Source: Macrolepiota albuminosa
Lineage: Eukaryota > Basidiomycota > Agaricomycetes > Agaricales > Agaricaceae
DNA: 64,000 nucleotides
Assembly: GCA_027475525.1 (NCBI GenBank)
Contig: JAMWFC010000053.1
Span: forward strand, 62,001-126,000
Reading direction: 5' to 3'
Under the pieces are notes generated by a model that was not told where the DNA came from, did no database searches, and saw only the letters and a list, made by a program, of their open reading frames with translations. Shown here piece by piece: positions 47,699 to 58,842 of this stretch (position 1 is its first letter; each line of letters starts with the position of its first letter). The position numbers and the translations under genes were made by a program.

Positions 47699-48313
47699 AT
47701 GAGCGTCTTTTTGGACTCATTTAGAGTCCCTGTTGTTTTCAATCGCTCTGTGGACTTCAGTAGTATTCCTAATACCCTTCTCATGGGTTTTGGTTTATCG
47801 TCTCTCGACTATGATGGGCAGTCCATGTATCTTGTCACTTCATTCCATTCCCAGATTTCTTTTTCCTGTCTCTTTCATGATATTGCCTGGCAGTGGGGTT
47901 CGGTCGTTACCCCTGGTCTCAACTGGTTCACACATTTCCACAAATATTTTATTACCACTGGCCAATGTCCCGTTTCTCTTGAGGATATTTCCTTCTTTGA
48001 TCCTTCTGATTCTATTTGCCTTTCTCTCTGTAACAGTGCATTCTTTTTTAATTTTTTTCCCCACTCTGACAATAGCTTAGATCGAAGTCCTTTTAGAATG
48101 ACCCTGTTTTCTATACCTGTTCATCACCAAACTGTTCCAGTCTTGACTTCTGATTTCGTTTTGAAAACATTGAAAACATTATTTTTGTTTAATGCACTGG
48201 ATACATTTGCACTCTTGTCATTTTTCTATGACATGTTGTATCAAACTGTAGCATCTCATAGTTTAAGCATTCAATTAAATGTTGTTGATACTCAAAATGT
48301 TTTGATTTGTTGA
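47699..48313 (+). CDS. Orphan 204-residue reading frame of unknown function
   Basis: An intronless frame from ATG 47,699 to TGA 48,311-48,313, closed upstream by TAA at 47,660. The protein is rich in Phe, Ser and Leu (SSLDYDGQSMYLVTSF, FHDIAWQWGSVVTPGLNWF). It has no signal or domain that I recognise. Codons are T-rich compared with genes to the left. A perfect hairpin follows the stop by two bases. It could be a relic of a transposable element or a chance frame in biased DNA. Confidence 0.3.
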   Translation: MSVFLDSFRVPVVFNRSVDFSSIPNTLLMGFGLSSLDYDGQSMYLVTSFHSQISFSCLFHDIAWQWGSVVTPGLNWFTHFHKYFITTGQCPVSLEDISFFDPSDSICLSLCNSAFFFNFFPHSDNSLDRSPFRMTLFSIPVHHQTVPVLTSDFVLKTLKTLFLFNALDTFALLSFFYDMLYQTVASHSLSIQLNVVDTQNVLIC

Positions 48314-48315
48314 TA

Positions 48316-48339
48316 TGTCTGCCTCAAATGAGGCAGACA
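48316..48339. repeat. Perfect hairpin, 10-bp arms and AAAT loop
   Basis: TGTCTGCCTC AAAT GAGGCAGACA, followed by AAAAAGAG. It lies directly after the stop codon of the orphan frame. It resembles the terminal hairpin of some mobile elements, but no partner end was found. Confidence 0.7.
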
Positions 48340-48454
48340 AAAAGAGTCAATAATTTCTATATACCCTAAAAATGCTGAAAACTGTAAGTGATAAGTTAAA
48401 AATTGTAGCCTATCTCCCAAAACTGTGTAAAATGACTTGAGCACTAATTCCAGT

Positions 48455-48898
48455 GTTAAACATTGTACCTCTTTCTGATAGGTTAAAATGTTAGGTTTTA
48501 GTATATTCTGGTTTTGTCATTGTTAATTTTTTATACTTCTGATTGAGGTGCCTTGAAAATTGGCAGTGCCTAATGCTAATCTCTTTCAAAATTGATTTGA
48601 GTTTGGTCAGAGTCACCTCCTCCTCATCATGATAGTGTTTTGAGTCCTGAGCCTCCTGAGTCCTTGAAGTCAATGAATAGTGGATGCTGAATGGCTGATA
48701 AATGGTGGTTAAGGCTGGTAAGTAAGGCCTGTATTGGAGCACCAAAGCCAGAGATGTTGTGTCCAAGAAGGTCACTTGAGTCTTCAGGCTGACAAGTGTC
48801 AGTAGGCCTATAGTGTCTCTTGATGTGCTCAGCCTGAGTAGAAGCCTATCACTGTTAGCTGTAGCCATGAGGAGAGGTGCTAATTGATAGTGCCACAA
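48455..48898 (-). pseudogene. Transposable-element fragment, homologous to 63,570-63,960
   Basis: A minus-strand frame (48,491-48,898) runs 135 codons, including TLTKLKSILKEISIRHCQF. The same DNA recurs in the same orientation, with many transitions, near the right end of the window (shared markers CTTCTGATTGAGGTGCCTTG and GAGTAGAAGCCTATCA). It is probably coding sequence of a decayed retroelement. Confidence 0.55.
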
Positions 48899-49345
48899 AT
48901 AGACTTATTTTCAAATTATGGTAGTGTATAGTATAAAAAATAGCTACTTAACATGTAAATAGCAACAAATTGTAACTCCTTAGTTCACTGTTACTCTCAG
49001 CATTCAAATTGCACTAGCTAAACTTAACTTTGTCACTAAATTGGGCACTAGCTTCATCTATATTGTCTTCATTGTTTATAGTGTTATTTATAGGCACATT
49101 TCACTGCACTATTCTTTCTTTTTGCAATATCTCTATCAGTATGATGGCACTTACAGCTTACTAGATAGTGTTACAAGTGCTAGTAATTAGCACATTGTCA
49201 TATCATATCAGCTTGAGCACACTGGGACCCTGTCAGAACTCTTCACACACTATGCATGCCAGGCACTAGAGATGGCATTGTACTGCACAATGTCTAGTGC
49301 ACTCAACCACAGTTGGTGTCATCAACAGTTCAGATTTCTTTTGCA
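48880..49345. repeat. Copy of a degenerate retroelement, inverted relative to about 62,880-63,400
   Basis: Reversed and complemented, the right-hand copy matches this region at CAGCATTCAAATTG, GTTGGGCACTAGC-like sequence, ATGCCAGGCACTAGAGA and CAACCACAGTTGGTGTCATC. The right copy leads into a Ty3/gypsy integrase. This copy carries only the adjoining part. Confidence 0.6.
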
Positions 49346-49687
49346 CTAAATTAGTTCAAAGTTGCCAACTGTCTGAATGTCTCTAGCCTGCTTGCTGCAG
49401 TTATGCATATGGAACTTACATGCCTTGCACTTATAGCAGGCAATACACAGCTTAGTCATTGCTAAGCCTCTAGTTTTCTTACTGCATCTCTTGCCACACT
49501 TACTCAAAGTCTTCTCCCATTTTCTCTAGATGCACTTATTCATTGGCACATTCTCCTTACTGCATATCCTTTACTGACTTTCCTTACCAACTCTCGCCAT
49601 TACTTGCCATTTAACTCAATTCTGACTTGTTCTCTTGGACCTGCCCAGGACTTCCTCAAACACTTAGCATGCCCAACACATATTTCC

Positions 49688-51475
49688 CAGTCTGTAGCCA
49701 TAAACCATGTCTGCTACTGACCAACTTTTGAGCACCATCAACAATCTAAACAACAGAATACCAGTACAATCTAAGTCTACTCACCTGGCAAAGGGGGATC
49801 CAAAGAGAACAAGTCTAAGATCTTCCAGAACCAGAAGTCCAAACATTGAGCTGACAAGCCCTTGATCAAGGACATTCATCTCTATGGTGATCCAGCATCT
49901 AGCCTTTCCACAGCTTAAAGGACCAGTACCCACAATGGAGAAGCTAATAAACATCTCTACACTTTGATGGGTAGAGTTAACCAAGAATGCAGATAGCATT
50001 ACTGAGTGTACCACTGAGTCACATGTGTGGACTGCACCCCTATATTGAGAGTCATTATCTTGGAGAAATCTGGCTATAGAAGAAAAACCCTCATATGCTA
50101 AGAAAGAAAAAACAGACAATAATCCCTATCTAATTTTGAAGACAAGCAATACTCATGACACTAAACCTACCACCCACTCTATGGTAGCATGCCCAAGTGT
50201 AATCTGTCCAGAAAATTTTCCAGCCCATCTGGGTCATCCTGATTTGGGCAACCCAGGTGACTCCTTATAACCCCAGCCAAGCCCAGTCTCTGGCCTCTGT
50301 CCTGTCTCTAGTCTCAATCCATAATGGAATCACACCCTGCCAACTAACAGTGCACCCATGATGAGGTATGTGGGCATGTGTTACTTCCTCCCTGCAGCAA
50401 CCAAATAGCATGTCAGCAGAGACAACCCTCTCCCACAGAGGAAACAATTGACAAAAGAGACTTCTACCCAACCTGCACTCTTTCAAGGAGAGGCACTCCA
50501 TTCCTGTGGCCCAACACAACTAACATAACAAACCTTCCAAAGAGTGTGGATGAGAACCTCAACACCCACTCTACTCAAATGGGTGCCACTCCAGCTGTGT
50601 CTCCTAGCAAATGTGATGACCTTTACACAGGCAGTCTACCCAAAGCTTGTCATCCCATATAAAAAGCTAGTCACAAACCTCAATGAAGCTCTCCTCCAGC
50701 AGATAGAGGACAGTCCAGATGACTTCCTAGCTGTCCTGTCTTTTGGAGCCAGGACCAAGCTATACACAGACTTGCCATCCATCAACATCCATATCCTCAA
50801 CTTCATCATCTCACTTGGCATCCAGACCACTCCCACTATGCTCCAGCTTGCAAAAGTGAGATGGAGAGCCAAGCCAAGAGGCAAATTTCCAAACCCCATA
50901 AAAATGCTCCTCCTGTCAGGCTTTGCTGCAGACCTTAAAAATACCTGCTCTGGCAACAGACCTTTGCCATCAACAAGTTGATTATTTTTAGCATAGTCCT
51001 CTTCAAGAAATCCCTTTGATTTATGGATCATAATAAATATCTCAGGCAACATAGTCAAACCTGGTGATGACATAAAAAAGCAAGCATTAGGCACTATCAA
51101 ATCTGTCGTATAGTTCAACATAAGATTCAGGGTGGTGGCAAATGTGGCAGGCACTATTGAAGAGCAATGTACCAGAGATGACTGAGATGATCCTGTGGGC
51201 TACTAAAACTTTTGACATAACTTTCATTGAGTCCAACAATGTTAGGGGTGACACAGCCTCAATCTGGCAACTCACAGGCAAACCTCTCTTTATGAATGTG
51301 GAACTGCACAAGGCTGTGATTGAGGCCATTTGAGCATTCAAGTACTCATCTGCTGGAGGTAGAAAAGTGCTTAGGAGAATGCATGTGGTGCAAAGCTGAC
51401 ACACCCTGTGCATGCATGCTCCCTGCCTGCAACTCTTGACTGGGCTGGTTCCAAACCAAGCACCACCTTCAGAAC
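49688..51475 (+). pseudogene. Decayed retroelement ORF, 5' part, interrupted by the copia element
   Basis: Plus-strand frames broken by stops include MSATDQLLSTINNLN (about 49,709), LAVLSFGARTKLYTDLPSI (50,730-50,800) and DITFIESNNVRGDTASIWQL (51,210-51,270). The last frame runs to the copia insertion point and continues in phase on the far side (56,973), which shows it is one older coding unit. It may be ORF1 of the LINE whose endonuclease lies at 60,571-61,270. That link is inference. Confidence 0.5.
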
Positions 51476-51776
51476 TGTTACAACCTAAACCTATAGCACA
51501 CGAGTGAGTACCTCAGTCTTGTATACTTGACTAGTATTAATCCTACCTATAGCACACGAGTGAGTACTATGGTAGGAGAGATTGTAAGTGAAGGTCGTAT
51601 ATAGGTATGTATTGTACTCACCCTCAGTCTCGTATACTTGACTGAGGGTGACATAGATTGTGTGGTCTGTATATATGTCTATTTGAGTTGTATCAGGGTA
51701 AGTAAATTAATGTCATTCAACCCTTTTTGGGTCATATCATACTGTGCCACTTACGGTGTACCACTGGCGTCCAACA
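51476..51776 (-). repeat. Copia 3' LTR
   Basis: 301 bp with TG...CA ends. It contains an internal direct repeat of CTATAGCACACGAGTGAGTAC and two GTATACTTGACT motifs. Confidence 0.95.
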
Positions 51777-51788
51777 CTCCTCCTCACC
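51777..51788 (-). promoter_or_regulatory. Polypurine tract of the copia element
   Basis: On the minus strand GGTGAGGAGGAG directly abuts the 3' LTR, the expected place for plus-strand priming. Confidence 0.75.
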
Positions 51789-51828
51789 GTAAGTGGCATT
51801 ATGGGCTCCTCCTTACGAGGAATTGTGG

Positions 51829-54800
51829 CTAGGATAACCCAAGGATTTGTTGAAGTCGGGAGAACCGTGGTAAGGGGAGAGGTTTAGTAAATAAGTCCAC
51901 AATATTGTCCTTCATATTAATGTATTTCACAATGAGTTCCTTCGACTCTGCCCGCTCGCATAGGAAGTGATACTTGATGTCGACATGCTTGACTTGGGAG
52001 TGCAGCAGTGGGTCTTCTGACAGGTTTATTGCAGCGTTATTGTTACACATAATGGCTGTTGCATCCTGTTCTCCATAGCCAATTGCATAGAGGAGTGTTC
52101 ATAACCAAATGCATTCTTGCGCCGCCTCAAACGCCGCCATATACTCTGCCTCGCAGGAAGACGCTGCCACCGTTTTCTGTTTATGTGAAGCCCATGAGAT
52201 GACTCTGGAACCTAGGGACCAAGCATACCCTCCGACACTTCGTCGAGTGTCAAGACAATTAGCCCAGTCGGAATCAGTAAAGCCAGCTAACAAGATAGGA
52301 GAGGATCTGCCCAGATGCAGTCTTATGTCTCTCGTGCCCTTCAAGTAACGAAGGACCCAGATTGCTGCATTCCAGTGCGTTACAGAGTAAGAGTTGAAGT
52401 ACTGACTGAGCTGTTGAACAGCATACTGTATGTTGGGTCTGGAGGATATAGCTAGCCAGATTAGGCCTCCGACCAGTTTTTGGTAGGGGATCTTGGCTAT
52501 GTCATCACATTCCTTCTGGTCTAATGTCGAGTAATCTGCGCAATGCAGCTTCAGGCCAGGTTCCATCAGCAAAGAGAGAGGGTGTGCATTTTGCTGTCTA
52601 AATTGAGAGATCAATCTGTCAATGATAGGCGTTTGGGAAAGGTAAACTGCATGGTTCTTTCTGTCCCAGTCTATGGCAATCCCCACAAGTTGTCTTGGTG
52701 TGCCCAAATCAGAAATCATCCAAGCTTGTTGCAACTGGGACTTGAAACAAGCATTTGCCTCTTTGGAACTTGCAATTGACAAGAAGTCATCAACATGGAT
52801 AGCCACAATGACTACTCCCTGATCAGACTTCCTGTAATACACGCAGGACTCACAGGCAAGTCTTGTGAAACCTTACTTTGTGACCATGTTCTCATTGAGT
52901 GTCCTATTCCAAATTCTACCGGCTTGTTTCATTCCATAAAGCCCTCTCTCAAGTTTGCATACATAGTCTTCTTTTCCTGGTTCTTCAAAGTCTTTGGGTT
53001 GTTCCATGTAAGTCGTTTTCTCTTCAGGCAATACACCATACAGAAAAGCCGTTTTAATGTTGATCTGCATCGCATTCCAGCTCTGTGCTGCTGCTAGGTG
53101 AAGGAGTATGCGCCAGGATTCCACGTGCACAGTCGGTGATGTGGTCTTAGTGTATTCCTTTCCATATATCTGGTTGAAACCTTGAAGAACATGCTGCACC
53201 TTAAAACATACAATGTGTCCCTTTTCATTTTGTTTAAGGGCAAATACTGGTTGGCCACGGTGGACTCGGTGACCTACAGGTACTTCATCCCTTGGTATGA
53301 GCTTGTAAACCCCCATCTCCTTCAAGGATCTAAGTTCATCCTTGTACGCTGCCTTCCATCTTGATGCGTCATGGCTTGATTTAGCTTGGCTCCATGTCCT
53401 CGGCACCTCAGGATCAAGATCACTGGTGTTGATAATTGGTACATTTTCGATTACGTTTAACATTACCAGTAGTTGATCTAAGTTGACATTCTCATCCGCT
53501 ACTTCCTGTTGTTCGATGCCATTTCTGCCATGGTGAAGCTCCTGTATGGCTTGTTGGCGCTCCACCCTTGCAGCTTGTATCTGTTCTGCTGACTCCTTGG
53601 ATTCCCTTACAGCTTGTTGCACCCTTGTCTCTGATGCATCATCAGATTTACTCTTGGCTGTTGGTATCGGGATCCATGTAGATCTATGTGGGAGCTTCTG
53701 TGCTGGCTCGTTCTCCTCAACTACTTGTTCAACGTTAGGGACAGGATTAGCAGGTATATCTGGAGGTGCAGGTATTCTTTCGGGTTCATCATTGTCATCA
53801 GGAATGATAAATGGTTGATCCATGGCTCTCTTTGATATAGTGTCAATTGTCGGTACAGTTGTAGGGTCTGGAAGTGTTGAGTAAGAGGTATTGGTGCCAC
53901 TGTTGCTATTGTCATGGTGTTTGACAAACTTCACATGGTACGTGCTATAAACTCACTTTGAAGCCCGGTCATAACACCTGTATGCTTTGGCTTTTGGATC
54001 GTAACCAATCAACACGCACTCAATAGATTGCTTATAGATCTTTGGATTGCTTTTACCAAGGATCAGGACAAATACACGGCACCCAATTTTGTGGATGTAT
54101 GAATAGTTGGGCCATCGTTTGTACCACAATTTGTCAGGTGTAATATTGTTTACAGCTGACGTTTTTGTTTTTCTGTGAAGGTGAGCCGCTGTTAAGTAGA
54201 ACTCGTCCCACAGAAATGATGGGCATTTTGCATACAGGCGCATCGCAATACTTTTTCCCATAAGTGTCCGATGCATTTGTTCAACACGCCCTATGTGTGC
54301 TGAAGTGTACACTGCGCCATGTTGAGTCGTTATACCTTGTGAACGGAACCATGTCTCATTCTCCTTAGCAATAATTTCAGAATCATTACCTGACCATAAG
54401 ATTCCTACTTTGAGTCCTGTTTCAACCTGTCATGCTAGGATCCATGCTTTTAGTTTGCCAAAAGCATCACTCTTCAGCCTCAACGGTATGGACCATGGTT
54501 TGTTCATATAGTTGTCAACTATATTCATGATATAATTATTTCCAGTGCGTGAAGTTATATCTTGTTTTCCAATCAAGTCTACCCATACAATTCTTAGTCG
54601 CTGTGTCGCCCTATGCCCTATGCCCTCTTTCCTGACCTTTGGGACTGGTGTCCTTGCCTGCTTGCCAAGGATACACTCATCACATTTCAGAGGTTTGGTA
54701 GGGAAGCTGGAGGGCATACCTTCAATTATTCCAGATTTTGCCATCTTGATGATTGTCTGGTAGTTAGCATGGCCTAGATGTTGGTGCCATGTTGTAATGG

Positions 54801-55665
54801 TGGGTGATGAATGAATTGCAAATGCAGACTTGTTCTGAAGGTTCAGCACGTACAAGTTTTGCATAGGGACTAGTGTTCCACTTGCGACTAACTTCTTTGT
54901 GTCTTTCTTAAATAGTGTAGCTTCGACGTCACTGAAAGTTGTAAAGATACCAGCTTTCTTCGCCATTGAGCTGATTGATAGAAGTCTGACGGTAGCTTTT
55001 AGGACAAGTAACACATCATCTAGTGTGAGGTAGGATCCATCAACGAGGGGTAAGCATATTCTTCCTGTTGCTGTAGCAGAGATTGCTGATCCACCTACAC
55101 CCCGGATGGATTTGGTAATGGGTATAATAGACTTGAAATCAGATATGTTCGGTGAGATGTGAACAGTTGCGCCAGAATCCAGGAAGAAGGGGTAAGTGTC
55201 GGTAGTAATACTGGTGGTGCTGGAAAGCGTCATCTCAGTGTTTGTATAGTCTTTCCAATCAACGTTCACTCTCAGCTCCTCCTCCAGCACAACCCATGCA
55301 TCAACCTCAAGACTCTCTGCTGTCGCGAGTCCATCAGTGTCAGGAATTGTATCAGATGCTAAACCTGCAAATTCTGGTTTTGTCACAGTAGCAGGAAGCT
55401 TCACCTGGCTCACAACATATGCTGCAAGGGTATCAGGGTCACCTTCAACCGTAAAAGCTGCGCTGCCTGATGGCGTAAAAGTAAGCTTTGTTGTGCCCTT
55501 CTTCTTGTCCCTGTTGTCCCTCTTTGCCTTATAGTGGGCCAGGCGGGCAGTCCTTGCCTCATCAAGCGTCTTCCCGGCCATACCACCACCTTCCAAGACA
55601 CACCAAGGTTTAGTGTGCCCTGTGTAAGTAGGTCGTCCACGAGTTTTACATGCATTGCAGATCAA
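51829..55665 (-). pseudogene. Copia pol: protease, integrase, RT, RNase H (broken)
   Basis: The zinc-knuckle-like start (ICNACKTRGRP with GHTKPWC) is followed by the protease motif FFLDSGATVHIS (about 55,180). The integrase has the HHCC motif (WHQHLGHAN, CDECILGKQ), a first catalytic Asp in VWVDLIG, but SGNDSE near 54,388 where SDNGxE is expected. It has an in-frame TGA at 54,430, then GRVEQMHRTLM. The RT has QINIKTAFLYG, with Asn (53,059-53,061) for the first catalytic Asp, LYGMKQAGRIWN, and a TAA at 52,873. Then comes HVDDFLSIA, with the YVDD-type pair intact. The RNase H part includes ASSCEAEYMAAFEA and ends near 51,829 after NIVDLFTKPLP. Not functional as read. Confidence 0.9.
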
Positions 55666-55669
55666 GTCA

Positions 55670-56502
55670 TCACGTCGGTTGGTGGGACGAACAGCTAAGG
55701 CAGTTCGGTGTCGTGTCAGCTATGCCCTGGTCAGCAACAAAGAGTGTTTGCTCATTCTCCAGAAAATGTTGAATGTCATCAGGACCATAGGGCAAGGTGG
55801 CAGTGGCCGCCACAAGATCATGAAAGATGATCGACCTTGCATTCACATAGAGGGAGTTGTCAGAAAGGGAAAATAAGGCAGCAATGGATTGTAGGAGGTC
55901 CTTTGTCACTTCACTGACATCGAACGCATGATTAATCTTCTCAAAAATGCGATCTATCGTCTTGATAATAGGCTCTGCCGGCAAACACTTCGTGGTCAAC
56001 GCTTTCTGAAGTAGTCAAACTTGTTGAACCGGACCTGCCCCCCATGCCGTGCCTGCAAGTACTCCCATAGAGCCCGCACATCGATTGAGTTGTCAGCCAG
56101 GTTTTGCTCTGACTTAGAGAGGCCCAGCATCAGGAAGGAGTGGGCAAGGCGATTGTTTAGCTGCCAATTCCGGTACGCACACAGTTCATGCATTTTGTGA
56201 GGTAAATCAGGAGGGTCAAAAACATACTTGTAGAGTCCGGACATCGTGAGTTCCAACTTCATATATTTGGACCATGGGGTCCACTTTCTGTCATCCTTTG
56301 CAAGGAGGTCCCCAGAGTATCGAAGGGAGACCTTTATCTGCATAACAATCAGTGTAGAGCTATCAACACGACGCATCTCCCACACGTCATCATCAGCCAC
56401 AGGTGGAGGAGAACTTTCAGCATCTCCAGCAGTAACAGTAGGCAGCACCATAGTAGTGATTGTAATCAAGAACAGAGATAAGATACGGGACCAGAACAGC
56501 AC
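55670..56502 (-). pseudogene. Copia gag (frameshifted)
   Basis: An N-terminal part (56,502-55,996) has WTPWSKYMKLELTMSGLYKY, AYRNWQLNNRLAHSFLMLGL and ALWEYLQARHGG. This is the usual arrangement of copia-type gag (UBN2-like). The frame then shifts near 56,000 (DYFRK to ALTTKCLPAEPIIK needs one base restored) and again near 55,690 before the zinc knuckle. The two shifts separate gag from pol. Confidence 0.8.
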
Positions 56503-56656
56503 GTGTCCTCAGGGCAGAGGCAACATGCAACGCAGTGCACATGGCAATCAGACAGCAATATCAAGTAGAGACCCACACATGTCGGGCAGGTAGTCCACAC
56601 AGGCAAAGAAAAAAAAAGGTCTCGGTTGTAGGATCGTATGTCAGTGCACGAAGCAG

Positions 56657-56671
56657 CACAGTCCCATAACC
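56657..56671 (-). promoter_or_regulatory. Putative primer binding site of the copia element (initiator tRNA-Met anticodon arm type)
   Basis: Directly inside the 5' LTR the minus strand reads GGTTATGGGACTGTG. Its complement, CCCATAACC, looks like the anticodon region (CAT) of initiator tRNA-Met and not a tRNA 3' end. This is the half-tRNA priming style described for Drosophila copia and Ty5. Confidence 0.6.
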
Positions 56672-56972
56672 TGTTACAACCTAAACCTATAGCACACGAG
56701 TGAGTACCTCAGTCTTGTATACTTGACTAGTATTAATCCTACCTATAGCACACAAGTGAGTACTATGGTAGGAGAGATTGTAAGTGAAGGTCGTATATAG
56801 GTATGTATTGTATTCACCCTCAGTCTCGTATACTTGACTGAGGGTGACATAGATTGTGTGGTCTGTATATATGTCTATTTGAGTTGTATCAGGGTAAGTA
56901 AATTAATGTCATTCAACCCTTTTTGGGTCATATCATACTGTGCCACTTACGGTGTACCACCGGCGTCCAACA
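56672..56972 (-). repeat. Copia 5' LTR
   Basis: 301 bp, nearly identical to the other LTR. Visible differences are G/A in the second CACACGAGTGAG motif, C/T in TGTACTCACC, and T/C in ACCACTGGCG. Confidence 0.95.
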
Positions 56973-57125
56973 AGAACTGGAAGCCACCTCCCACATCCTA
57001 GCACAAGCTTCCTGGATGTCCAAGGATACTGTGGAAGGGGCTCAGCAATCAGGAGAGGCAGGGGTAGAGGCCACAGCAGAGGATTTGACAATAGCTATGC
57101 TATCCAGGGAGGTTGGACCCATATA
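56973..57125 (+). pseudogene. Decayed retroelement ORF, continuation beyond the copia insertion
   Basis: Joining 51,475 to 56,978 restores one open frame reading SELEATSHILAQASWMSKD and on to AEDLTIAMLSREVGPI, ending at TAA near 57,123. It belongs to the same old element as 49,688-51,475. Confidence 0.6.
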
Positions 57126-57224
57126 ACATACCAATCCTAGTAGTTGCTGTCACACATAGTAAGCCTCTTAGAGGAAAAAATAGTCTTGCCTTGGACTTGC
57201 ACACAAGATGGAGGAGTGAAATTC

Positions 57225-57702
57225 TGTAAGGGCAATGCTGAACGTTTGCAGAACTCCTTCTACAGACTAGCAAGTGCTGGTGACAAGCAAAAGTCAAGCA
57301 GGTGTAGAGGCAAGCAAGAGTTAGGCAAGAGACCAGCAAGGCTAACCAAGCGGTTGGACGTCACTAGAGAGCTTATAGTCAATTCGGTATTTAGGCCAGG
57401 AGAACACTGCTATTGTTCAGCCTGGGGATATTCTATCCCACTGGCTGCCTATATATACTACATTGGTGGCTGTGCTATTACTAATACTGTTTACTAAGCA
57501 GGCCCTGATATGTAAAGGAGTATGACTGACAATAATTAATGCTGAGTAAGGTCCATGCATATGACTCATCAAGGCTGACTACTTAAGAGATAAAGGGGAA
57601 AAGGGTGGGCCGAGCAGCTGGTCAGATCTGCTAGGAATAGGCACATTGTTGGACTAAGCTTGGAATAGGTTTGGACACAGTTCAAAAACTGGTCTCCTGA
57701 CA
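57225..57702 (-). repeat. LTR of the gag-only element (478 bp)
   Basis: TG...CA ends, adjoining the target duplication AATTC on its left. It is the 3' LTR if transcription follows the gag frame. Confidence 0.88.
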
Positions 57703-57768
57703 TCAGCCTCTCCTCTAGATTCGTTGCCTCGACAAACAGTGTTACCTTTCCTGAGTCAGGCGAGAGCA

Positions 57769-58779
57769 TTAAGCAGTGTTAGTGCCATGTAGAGGTGCCT
57801 CTGAAGTGTCTTGAGCATAATGTCCATAGGTGTAGTTGATGACTATGGGAGATGACAGAGCTGGAGTCAGAGTAGAGAGGGCTATAGGTGAGCTGGTGGG
57901 TAGTGAAAGTGCCACCAAGACTGGCATAGGAGATGGATCATCCCAATCAGTGGGTTCTTGGAAGTCCATGGTAGAGTCCTGCTTAGGAGCCATAGGAGGA
58001 GGAGGCGGTGCAGACAGAATAAAGGGTTTTGGAGTGGACAATGTGAGTTCTCTAGAGGGGGCTGGATTAGCAATTGCCAGTGCAGCATTGCCAGATCACT
58101 GCTTCTGCAGTGCACACACACACTTCTTAGCGATGCACTTTCCAAAGAAAACAAGGGCTTTACTAATTTGCTGGTCAGTGCCCCAGATAGTGACAAAGTG
58201 CCAGCCTTCACCACCAGCTGGACCAACTGAGAAGGCAGCTAACTGGAAGCCAGACAGGTCATGGGCTTGTTTAAGGCCCTGCATCTGATGTCCAACAACA
58301 TGCACAATAAGAGAGTTGGGGAGCTCAAGAGCACATTCATAATGAGAGACTTTATTGTCAGTAGGAGGAAGATCCCAGGCAAGAGGGATGGCCAGGGAAG
58401 TATTAGAAGTAGATCATGGAGCCTGTAAAGAATGGCAAGAGGGGGGCACAGTAGGAGTGTTGGAAGACTCAGAGGGCTTAGGACAGCCAGGAGGAGCAGA
58501 ACAATGGGCAGCCAGAGCGTTACTATGCTTATCAGTGGTTTGGGCAGCAGCAAGCACATGTCTGTTCTCTAGAGCAGCTAGTCTGCATTTGAGGATGGCT
58601 AGTGTCAGCTGCATCTGCTGCATTATAGAAAACTATTCAGTGGTCCAGTAAGGTGTCTTGGCAGGGCCAGTCTCAGAAATGGGGGGTGTACCAGAGGCCA
58701 GATCAGAAGGGTGAACAAAGGGGGCTGCTGTCAGAGTACGAGTCATAGGAGTAGAGGGAGACTGAGAGTCAGAAGACAT
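57769..58779 (-). pseudogene. Gag-like frame with three in-frame stops
   Basis: A single frame from ATG 58,779 (MSSDSQSPSTPMTRT) to 57,769, about 336 codons, is broken only by stops at 58,633 (TAG), 58,414 (TGA) and 58,096 (TGA), each explainable by C-to-T change. It includes a coiled-coil-like stretch (MQQMQLTLAILKCRLAALEN), EGWHFVTIWGTDQQISKALV and proline-rich ends. I infer gag from its position between the LTRs and its composition. No zinc knuckle was seen. Confidence 0.6.
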
Positions 58780-58842
58780 AGTAGGAGATAGAGCTGGGTA
58801 CTGTGGGCTAGAAGGGTGGACAGTGTAGGATGCTGAACAACC

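Larger units (their letters stand above)
51476..56972 (-). mobile_element. Full-length Ty1/copia retrotransposon, coding region defective
   Basis: A 5,497-bp element bounded by two 301-bp LTRs that begin TGTTACAACC and end GGCGTCCAACA, flanked by the 5-bp duplication AGAAC (51,471-51,475 and 56,973-56,977). Domain order on the minus strand is gag, protease, integrase, RT, RNase H, which is the copia order. The LTRs differ at only about three positions, all transitions. The coding region carries frameshifts, in-frame stops and lost catalytic residues. Confidence 0.95.

Noticed and set aside
48316..48369. Helitron 3' end
   Set aside because: The hairpin fits in size, but a CTRR-type end is 27 bp away instead of about 10, and there is no Rep/helicase or 5' TC end in view.
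50636..51154. 172-codon minus-strand frame
   Set aside because: Lies opposite a plus-strand frame that belongs to the old retroelement and continues across the copia insertion. The minus frame shows no domain.
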